Source: an uncultured Bryobacterales bacterium | Lineage (GTDB): Bacteria; Acidobacteriota; Terriglobia; Bryobacterales; Bryobacteraceae | Length of the DNA stretch: 6,452 nt | Reading direction: 5' to 3' | Assembly (NCBI GenBank): GCA_937859895.1 | Contig: CALMAV010000381.1 | Location: 682 to 7,133, forward strand | In this document: piece by piece, positions 1 to 5,162 of the stretch | How the letters are laid out: each line of letters opens with the position of its first letter | Position numbering within the stretch: position 1 is the stretch's first letter | Notes under the pieces: model-generated | Databases searched by the model: none | Seen by the model: only the letters and a program-made list of their open reading frames with translations | What the model was told of the DNA's origin: nothing | Made by a program: the position numbers and the translations under genes

Positions 1-1
1 A

Positions 2-235
2 AGCTCGGTGACAGTCGTTCACGTCGGCGATCTGCAACTGGAACTGCTAGAAGACTTCTTCGACGGCTTCACCCACCATGCCGGCGCAAACCTCCACGCC
101 AAAGTTCTTTATGGCCGCTCTAATCATCACAAGATCGAAGCAATCTTCAAGTGCTGGGCACGAGCTATGCGGTATGCCTGCTCGACTGACGAGCGCTTGA
201 AGGATCAACTGCCTTCCACCAAGGGCCTGCTATGA
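2..235 (+). CDS. hisB: Imidazoleglycerol-phosphate dehydratase HisB, C-terminal part (5' end outside window)
   Basis: HisB removes water from imidazoleglycerol phosphate to give imidazole-acetol phosphate in cytosolic histidine synthesis. Only the last 77 codons are present, and the reading frame is open from the window edge. The visible part carries the family's second metal-binding block, NHHKIEAIFK (the HHxxE type), which supplies Mn ligands, and the typical C-terminal ending PSTKGLL. An upstream HHAGANLH stretch fits the strand and helix before that site. The GTG at position 8 is internal, so the true start lies outside the window. The stop overlaps the hisH start as ATGA, which implies translational coupling. 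Only the C-terminal half is visible, so I cannot say whether a HisN-type phosphatase domain is fused at the N-terminus as in enterobacteria. Confidence 0.95.
   Translation, partial: SSVTVVHVGDLQLELLEDFFDGFTHHAGANLHAKVLYGRSNHHKIEAIFKCWARAMRYACSTDERLKDQLPSTKGLL
221..225 (+). promoter_or_regulatory. Shine-Dalgarno site for hisH
   Basis: AAGGG lies 6 nt before the hisH ATG at 232, inside the last codons of hisB. It is the only clearly well-spaced ribosome-binding site among the his genes seen here. It supports the ATG at 232 as the start and suggests some independent initiation in addition to coupling through the ATGA overlap. hisF (ATG 836) and hisA (ATG 1594) lack a comparable motif at good spacing. 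Confidence 0.6.
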
Positions 236-825
236 CAACGGTAATCGATTACGGGGCTGGCAATCTCCAATCGGTTCGCAATACCGTCGAAGCTCTCGGT
301 GTACCGTTCGAAGTGACGGACAATCCTGAGACTGTTCTTCGATCCAGCAAGATCATTCTGCCTGGCGTGGGTCACTTTGGCCAAATGATGCGCGCCCTGG
401 ATGAACTTCAACTGCGCGAGCCCATTCTCCAGCAGATCAGGACAGGTACGCCGCTACTTGGCATCTGCGTTGGCCTGCAATGTTTATTTGAGGGAAGCGA
501 GGAGTCACCTGAGAGTCGTGGCTTAGGTGTACTGCCCGGTCTGGTACGACGCTTTCAGGGCAATGCGCGCATCCCGCATATGGGTTGGAACTCGCTTGAC
601 GCCTGCCGTCCCACACGCCTGTTGACGGGTCTCCCCTTACATCCGTACACCTACTTCGCTCACAGTTTCTATGCGCCGGTGCTCCCGGAAACTGCGGCTA
701 CCTGCACCTACATTCAGTCGTATTCGGCCATCATCGAGCACGACAACCTCTACGCAGTTCAGTTCCATCCCGAGAAGTCAGGCGCCGTTGGCTTGCGCGT
801 GATGCAGAACTTCCTAGAACTCTAA
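232..825 (+). CDS. hisH: Imidazole glycerol phosphate synthase subunit HisH (glutaminase)
   Basis: This is the class I glutamine amidotransferase subunit of IGP synthase. It hydrolyses glutamine and channels ammonia to HisF, which makes IGP and AICAR from PRFAR. The protein is 197 residues, normal for the family. Visible motifs are the N-terminal VIDYGAGNLQSV, the oxyanion region PGVGHF (residues 44-49), the nucleophile elbow LLGICVGLQ with Cys79, IPHMGWN, and the terminal FHPEKSG with His179 and Glu181 completing the triad. The start is fixed by the ATGA overlap with hisB and by the conserved N-terminus beginning right after Met-Thr. hisF follows after a 10-bp gap, so the two subunits of the complex are made from adjacent genes. 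The commonest family form of the oxyanion motif is PGVGAF; the His here is a tolerated-looking variant. Confidence 0.98.
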   Translation: MTTVIDYGAGNLQSVRNTVEALGVPFEVTDNPETVLRSSKIILPGVGHFGQMMRALDELQLREPILQQIRTGTPLLGICVGLQCLFEGSEESPESRGLGVLPGLVRRFQGNARIPHMGWNSLDACRPTRLLTGLPLHPYTYFAHSFYAPVLPETAATCTYIQSYSAIIEHDNLYAVQFHPEKSGAVGLRVMQNFLEL

Positions 826-835
826 ACTCGCCAGG

Positions 836-1597
836 ATGCTCGCGAAACGAATTATTCCCTGCCTTGACGTCACAGGCGGCCGTGTCGTGAAAGGCGTGAA
901 CTTTCTCGAGCTGCGCGATGCGGGCGATCCCGTCGAACTTGCACAGCGATACAACGCGCAAGGTGCGGACGAATTGGTTTTTCTGGACATCACAGCCTCT
1001 AGCGATGCTCGCGAAACTATGGCGGATCTAGTAGCGAAGACTGCTCGCCAGGTATTTATCCCGCTAACTGTCGGAGGAGGCATTCGAACCGTGGCTGACG
1101 CCCGCAAGATTATCCTCTCCGGCGCAGATAAGGTCAGCATCAACACAGCCGCCGTTCGCCGCCCCGAACTCATTCGTGAGCTCAGCCTGGAGTTTGGCGC
1201 ACAAGCCGTTGTCCTGGCCATCGACGCTCGCCGCCGCGCCCCTGGCACTTGGAACGTGTTTACAAAAGGGGGCAGGCACGATGAGGGTATCGACGCGATT
1301 GAGTGGGCGCAGCAGGGTGAATCGCTCGGCGCTGGTGAGATCCTGTTAACATCCATGGACACCGACGGCGTGCAGACCGGCTTTGATTGTCCGCTCACCC
1401 GTGCCGTTGCGCAAGCAACACGTATTCCGATCATTGCTTCGGGCGGAGCCGGCAAAGCTGAAGACTTTATTGAGGTTCTCACGACCGGTGAAGCAGATGC
1501 TGCATTGGGCGCTACCGTCTTCCACTATGGCAAGTACACCGTTGCCGACTTGAAACGTGAACTCATGAACGCCAACGTTCCCGTTAGACCCGCATGA
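836..1597 (+). CDS. hisF: Imidazole glycerol phosphate synthase subunit HisF (cyclase)
   Basis: This is the cyclase half of IGP synthase, a (beta/alpha)8 barrel that uses ammonia from HisH to convert PRFAR to imidazoleglycerol phosphate and AICAR. The protein is 253 residues, the usual length. It starts with the textbook MLAKRIIPCLDV, which fixes the ATG at 836. Catalytic Asp11 and Asp130 (in VVLAIDARR) are both present. Phosphate-binding loops are visible as TVGGGIRT (about 78-85) and ASGGAGKAEDF near the C-terminus, and LLTSMDTDG carries the conserved Thr/Asp loop. There is no good Shine-Dalgarno motif (only CCAGG directly against the ATG), so expression probably relies on coupling to hisH. 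The stop overlaps the hisA start as ATGA. hisF precedes hisA here, the reverse of the familiar order. Confidence 0.98.
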   Translation: MLAKRIIPCLDVTGGRVVKGVNFLELRDAGDPVELAQRYNAQGADELVFLDITASSDARETMADLVAKTARQVFIPLTVGGGIRTVADARKIILSGADKVSINTAAVRRPELIRELSLEFGAQAVVLAIDARRRAPGTWNVFTKGGRHDEGIDAIEWAQQGESLGAGEILLTSMDTDGVQTGFDCPLTRAVAQATRIPIIASGGAGKAEDFIEVLTTGEADAALGATVFHYGKYTVADLKRELMNANVPVRPA

Positions 1598-2307
1598 TCA
1601 TCCCTTGTATTGACTTGATGGACGGCAAAGTAGTTCAGCTCAAGCAGGGCCGTGAAAAGGTGCTCGAAGGCCGCTCGCCCGACGAGATGCTGGAGCTTTT
1701 CGCCGGCTTTCCTCAACTTCAGGTGATCGACCTGGATGCCGCCATGGGGCGCGGTTCCAACACGGCTATCCTTCAATACTTAGCCAATCGTGCGACGGTT
1801 CGCGTCGGCGGAGGTGTGCGCTCTGTTGCGCGTGCAGAAGAGCTGCTTGTGCAAGGTGCTTTCCGAATCATCGTCGGAACCGCCGCGTTCACTGACTCGG
1901 GTCCCAACTTCACGCTTCTCCGCGATCTCCGCTCAGCCGTCGGAGCTGAAGGGTTAACGCTTGCCCTCGACAGCAAAGGCGGCCGGATCGTGACCAAAGG
2001 CTGGCAAGAAACCACGACTCTTACCGCTGCCGAGCTCCTTGGGGAACTCGAACCGTACTGCTCCGGCTTTCTCTGCACCTATGTCGACAAAGAAGGAATG
2101 ATGGAGGGTACAGATCACGATTGGTTCGCCAGCTTGCGGGAGCGTACTTCTCATGAACTGGTTGCAGCCGGCGGTATCACCACTATCGACGACATATGGC
2201 GCTTGTCTGCCCTCAATATTCACTGCGCGGTAGGTATGTCAATTTACACGGGCCACCTTGCCCTTGACGAGTTGGCAGACCTGAATCGCCATCTAGTTGG
2301 CAGTTAA
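1594..2307 (+). CDS. hisA: HisA-type phosphoribosyl isomerase (ProFAR isomerase), divergent form
   Basis: HisA performs the Amadori isomerisation of ProFAR to PRFAR, the substrate of the HisFH complex encoded just upstream. The protein is 237 residues, slightly short for bacterial HisA (usually about 240-250). The barrel starts MIIPCIDLMDGKVVQL with catalytic base Asp7. Further marks are the first phosphate loop VRVGGGVRS (69-77), LALDSKGG with Asp126, the second phosphate loop AAGGITTIDDI, and VGMSIYTG. The loop that normally reads (R/K)DGTL reads DKEGMM here, with Glu167 in place of the usual Asp; Thr162 of the same strand is kept. From memory, yeast HIS6 also has Glu at this point (DVEG), so this may be a separate HisA lineage rather than a dead enzyme. 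Context in the his operon makes the assignment firm. It is the last his gene in the cluster; hisI/hisE do not follow in the window. Confidence 0.95.
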   Translation: MIIPCIDLMDGKVVQLKQGREKVLEGRSPDEMLELFAGFPQLQVIDLDAAMGRGSNTAILQYLANRATVRVGGGVRSVARAEELLVQGAFRIIVGTAAFTDSGPNFTLLRDLRSAVGAEGLTLALDSKGGRIVTKGWQETTTLTAAELLGELEPYCSGFLCTYVDKEGMMEGTDHDWFASLRERTSHELVAAGGITTIDDIWRLSALNIHCAVGMSIYTGHLALDELADLNRHLVGS

Positions 2308-2314
2308 TTGCCAA
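2297..2314. repeat. Small inverted repeat over the hisA stop codon
   Basis: TTGGCA and TGCCAA form a perfect 6-bp inverted repeat around the hexanucleotide GTTAAT, which contains the hisA TAA stop. The RNA could form a short hairpin, but no T-rich run follows (the next bases are GAGAACGCCG), so it does not look like a standard intrinsic terminator. It may be chance, a weak attenuating structure, or a remnant at the junction where the lower-G+C Uma2 segment begins. Confidence 0.35.
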
Positions 2315-2342
2315 GAGAACGCCGTCGCGACACAATAGGGTA

Positions 2343-2894
2343 ATGGCAACACAGCCGAAGCCCTCGTATACGGTCCAGGAGTATCTTGATTTGGAGCGGG
2401 AAGCGGAGTTTAAGAGTGAGTATTGGGCAGGTCAGATCTATGCGATGTCTGGCGGTACATCGGCTCATTCCAGATTTTCCGTTAGAGTAACGTCTCTTCT
2501 CACTCGATATCTGCCTGAACAATGCTTTGTTTACGACAGCAACATGAGGCTTTACGTCGAAAGTTTTGACACTAGCATCTATCCCGATGGTATGGCCATC
2601 TGCGGCGAAGAGCAGTTTTGGAATGGTCAAAAAGATCTGGTAACCAACCCTTTTCTTGTTGTGGAGGTTCTCTCTTCCTCGACTGCCAAATACGACCGCA
2701 CCACAAAGAGCGATTATTACCGCAGCATTCCTTCTCTCCAGCATTCGCTGCTCATTTCACAAGATCGCGTGTCAGTTGAATGGTTTGCGCGACAGGATGA
2801 TCGCACATGGACAGCAACAAACTACTCGAAGGAGAGCGATGTCCTTCCTTTCCAAATTCCTGTCGCCGAAATTTACAAACGAATCTTGCTGTAG
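2343..2894 (+). CDS. Uma2 (DUF820) family putative restriction-endonuclease-like protein
   Basis: This protein resembles the Uma2/DUF820 family, which has a PD-(D/E)XK nuclease fold and is abundant in cyanobacteria and present in several soil phyla. The biological role of the family is not established. It has 183 residues, typical for the family. It opens with the usual YTVQEYLDLE (9-18), followed by the helix-capping SEYWAGQIYAMSGG (25-38), where Glu26 is a likely active-site residue. The core follows as IYPDGMAIC (Asp82), FLVVEVLSSST (Glu108), and YDRTTKSDYY with Lys122 as the candidate lysine. The more usual forms are YPDVM and EVLSPST, so there are small departures, but no catalytic acid is lost. 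The gene lies 35 bp after hisA and 70 bp before the next gene, with only a weak AGGG near its ATG. Hand-counted G+C is about 48%, well below the neighbours. No toxin, antitoxin or methylase partner is adjacent. Confidence 0.85.
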   Translation: MATQPKPSYTVQEYLDLEREAEFKSEYWAGQIYAMSGGTSAHSRFSVRVTSLLTRYLPEQCFVYDSNMRLYVESFDTSIYPDGMAICGEEQFWNGQKDLVTNPFLVVEVLSSSTAKYDRTTKSDYYRSIPSLQHSLLISQDRVSVEWFARQDDRTWTATNYSKESDVLPFQIPVAEIYKRILL

Positions 2895-2964
2895 AGCCGC
2901 TCACCAATAATTGCTGCGCTCCAGCCTCATTTTGCATCTACTTAACATCGCCTGAAGAGAAAGC

Positions 2965-4281
2965 ATGAAACTGAATAGACTCCAGACATTAAGCATTGCC
3001 GCCGCGGGCGCTGCCTCCTTCGCCCTCTTATACGGCTCGCCGTACTTTGACGTAACCAATGTGTCGAATGTAATTACGGGCACTGCTGCGTTTACCAGCT
3101 GGAAAGATGAAAAGCCTGGTGTCACTCGCAAGATCACCGTGGCCGATCTGCCTGCCCCCTTCGCTACCCAAGGCGTCTCCAACTCTCCAGAACTGGTACC
3201 CAAACCCGCAGGTGCCATGCCGCAAACACTGCCGGGCTTCAAAGTAAATCTTTATGCCGAGGGACTCGTTGAACCGCGCGAGATCAGGACTGCTCCTAAC
3301 GGCGACCTGTTCGTAGCCGAAAGCAAGTCTGGTCAGGTTCTTGTCTTTCGTGGTCTCACCGCCAATGGGAAAGCTCAGCAGAAGGAAACGTTTGCTACCG
3401 GGTTCAAGAACAACTTCGGCATCGCGTTCTACCCTCTGGGAGCCAACCCGAAATACATCTATGTCGCCAACACTAACTCGGTGGTACGTTTTCCGTATCA
3501 CAACGGCGACCTGAAAGCTTCCGGTCAGCCTGAAACCATCATTCCCGAGTTGCCCGGTGGCGGCGGCCACTGGACGCGCGATCTAGCTTTCTCCCTTGAT
3601 GGAACCAAACTCTTCGTCTCTGTTGGCTCGGCCTCCAATGTCGACGACCCGGATACTCACCCCAAAGAAACTCACCGCGCCGACATCCTCGAGTTCACCC
3701 CTGAAGGCAAGTTCGGCAAGATCTATGCGGCTGGCATTCGAAACCCTGTCGGTATCGCAGTCAACCCGACCACCGGCCAACTGTGGTGTTCAGTCAATGA
3801 ACGCGACATGCTCGGCGACAACCTTGTTCCCGACTACATCACATCAGTCAAAGAAGATGGCTTCTATGGTTGGCCATGGTTCTACATCGGTGGTCACCAG
3901 GATCCGCGCCTGCCTGGCACGCATCCTGAGTTAAAGGACAAAGTCACTGTCCCAGACGTCCTTCTGCAACCCCACAATGCTTCGCTCGAGCTAACGTTTT
4001 ATAACGGCCAGCAGTTCCCCAACGCGTTCCGCGGTGACGCTTTTGCTGCGGAACACGGCTCCTGGAACAAGGCGGCCCGTGCCGGCTATGAAGTCATTCG
4101 TGTTCCTTTGCAAAACGGCAAAGCACGAGGTGAATACGAAGACTTCCTCACTGGCTTCGTCACTCCTGAAGGCGGCGTTTGGGGCCGGCCCGTTGGGGTC
4201 GCAGTTGCCCAGGACGGCGCGCTCATGGTCACCGACGACGGCTCTAAATCTATTTGGCGTGTCAGCTACGGCACCAAGTAA
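2965..4281 (+). CDS. Glucose/sorbosone dehydrogenase family protein (PQQ-type beta-propeller), exported
   Basis: This is a six-bladed beta-propeller protein of the soluble quinoprotein glucose dehydrogenase / L-sorbosone dehydrogenase family. Members oxidise sugars or aldoses with PQQ, typically in the periplasm; the true substrate here is unknown. It has 438 residues. The N-terminus has basic residues then a hydrophobic run (about 8-23, LSIAAAGAASFALLYG), which fits a signal peptide or signal anchor. Conserved blocks are PREIRTAPNGDLFVAES (104-120), GGGGHWTRDLAFS with His202 as the candidate catalytic base, GIRNPVGIAVNP (257-268), NERDMLGDNLVPDY (278-291), GFYGWPW (299-305), QPHNASL (335-341), FAAEHGSWN (360-368), and GRPVGVAVAQDGALMVTDD near the end. 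HNASLE departs slightly from HNASLG, which I recall as commoner. Purine-rich GAAGAGAAAG just before the ATG is a plausible ribosome site. An intrinsic terminator follows 15 bp after the stop, so it probably forms its own transcription unit or ends one with the Uma2 gene. Confidence 0.9.
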   Translation: MKLNRLQTLSIAAAGAASFALLYGSPYFDVTNVSNVITGTAAFTSWKDEKPGVTRKITVADLPAPFATQGVSNSPELVPKPAGAMPQTLPGFKVNLYAEGLVEPREIRTAPNGDLFVAESKSGQVLVFRGLTANGKAQQKETFATGFKNNFGIAFYPLGANPKYIYVANTNSVVRFPYHNGDLKASGQPETIIPELPGGGGHWTRDLAFSLDGTKLFVSVGSASNVDDPDTHPKETHRADILEFTPEGKFGKIYAAGIRNPVGIAVNPTTGQLWCSVNERDMLGDNLVPDYITSVKEDGFYGWPWFYIGGHQDPRLPGTHPELKDKVTVPDVLLQPHNASLELTFYNGQQFPNAFRGDAFAAEHGSWNKAARAGYEVIRVPLQNGKARGEYEDFLTGFVTPEGGVWGRPVGVAVAQDGALMVTDDGSKSIWRVSYGTK

Positions 4282-4286
4282 CAACC

Positions 4287-5135
4287 ATGGACGGCAGGGC
4301 GGAGGCAACTGGCTCCGCCCTTTCTTTTCGCTCCTTCTACTCTCAACCGCCTGCCAGGCGCAAGCCCTCTGCATTCTCACTTGGAACATCGATCTCGGCA
4401 GTCACATTGACTCCATGCCTCTACTCTTACGGGAGAGAAGCAGACATTGCTCTATTTTAGGAAGTTGACCGGAACACAGTTCGTGCGAATAACCTGGATG
4501 TAGCTTCTGAACTGGCCCGCCGTACGAAAACACAATTTACTTACGGCACTGAATTCGAAGAGTTGAGCCAGGGACAGCCCGGTATCCACGCCTACACTGG
4601 CCAGGCGATTCTCAGCCACCTGCCGATTCGGACCTCGCGCGTACTATCGTTTCAGCATCAGTCCGGCTTCTGGAGACCGCGTCCATGGCTTCCCTCTTCT
4701 TTTCCCTTTCTTCAGCGCCGTGTTGGTGCTCGCATGGCCCTTATCTCTGAAATCGGAGGATCTGGCCGCCCTCTCGTGGTCTACAATCTTCACTTGGAAA
4801 GCCGCAGCTACGGCCGCATTCAATTGGAACAGCTCGACGAAGTATTACGGGATATCCGGCAACACTATTCGGCTGACACACCAGTGGTGCTGGGCGGCGA
4901 TCTCAACAGCAAGTACCTGCCGCCTCGCTATCTCGCCAAAATGCAAAAGGGCGGATCTCAAAGCGCTACCGGCTCACGCATTGAACGCACTCATACCATC
5001 GCCATGGCTCTCGATTGGCTCTTCGCCCGCGGCTCTCTCACCTGGCAGGCTGGACGAGTTCTCCGCGATGCCACTGGATCTGACCACTACCCAGTCGAAG
5101 GGACGTTGTCTCTGCTTGGGAGTCTCTCGAAGTAA
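4287..5135 (+). pseudogene. Endonuclease/exonuclease/phosphatase (EEP) family protein, broken by a frameshift and an amber stop
   Basis: The EEP fold covers Mg-dependent DNases and phosphoesterases; a secreted form is suggested here. Homology-like sequence begins about 4310 in frame 2 with a signal-peptide-like LRPFFSLLLLSTACQAQA, then ILTWNID (first EEP strand). Near 4433-4438 (GAGAGA) the frame must change to frame 3, which continues as EADIALF, a TAG stop at 4458-4460, and EVDRNTVRANN. The TAG stands where Gln of the metal-site motif FQEVD is expected (CAG to TAG). After that the frame is intact to 5135, with GQAILSHLPI, VVYNLHLES, VVLGGDLNS, ALDWLFARG and SDHYPVEG, the expected catalytic blocks. 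No ATG sits in frame 2 after the preceding gene; ATG 4287 is in frame 3, and GTG 4259 overlaps the dehydrogenase gene. A residual protein could start at TTG 4563 (190 residues) but would lack the first metal ligands. The lack of further lesions suggests recent decay, or sequence errors. Confidence 0.85.
4296..4328 (+). terminator. Intrinsic terminator after the sorbosone-dehydrogenase-like gene
   Basis: A perfect 9-bp GC-rich stem, AGGGCGGAG (4296-4304) pairing with CTCCGCCCT (4313-4321), encloses an 8-nt loop and is followed at once by TTTCTTTT (the T-rich run spans 4321-4328). This is the standard Rho-independent layout and sits 15 bp past the dehydrogenase stop. The right arm and T-tract also form the first recognisable codons of the broken EEP gene downstream (reading LRPFF), which is odd for a working gene. 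Confidence 0.85.
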
Positions 5136-5162
5136 ACTAGCTCCACACCAGCAGGGGAGCGC

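Noticed and set aside
814..1482. Long minus-strand open frame (222 codons) opposite hisF
   Set aside because: The translation is low-complexity, rich in Ser, Ala, Arg and Pro, with no recognisable motif, and it lies wholly against a well-conserved gene. It is a codon-bias shadow.
2895..2964. Promoter for the dehydrogenase gene in the 70-bp gap
   Set aside because: A TTGCTG at 2911 could serve as a -35 box, but no convincing -10 sits at proper spacing (GCATCT at 17 bp), so I do not call a promoter.
3028..3570. Minus-strand open frame (180 codons) opposite the dehydrogenase gene
   Set aside because: It has no family motifs and lies opposite conserved propeller blocks; a chance frame.
4430..4460. 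Programmed frameshift or stop readthrough (including pyrrolysine or selenocysteine) in the EEP gene
   Set aside because: There is no slippery heptamer or clear downstream structure, the stop replaces an ordinary Gln, and two independent recoding events plus a missing start would be needed. Decay or sequence error is simpler.
5140..5160. Possible terminator between the convergent EEP remnant and metX-metW
   Set aside because: GCTCC/GGAGC makes only a 5-bp stem with an 11-nt loop and no T-run on either strand, too weak to call.
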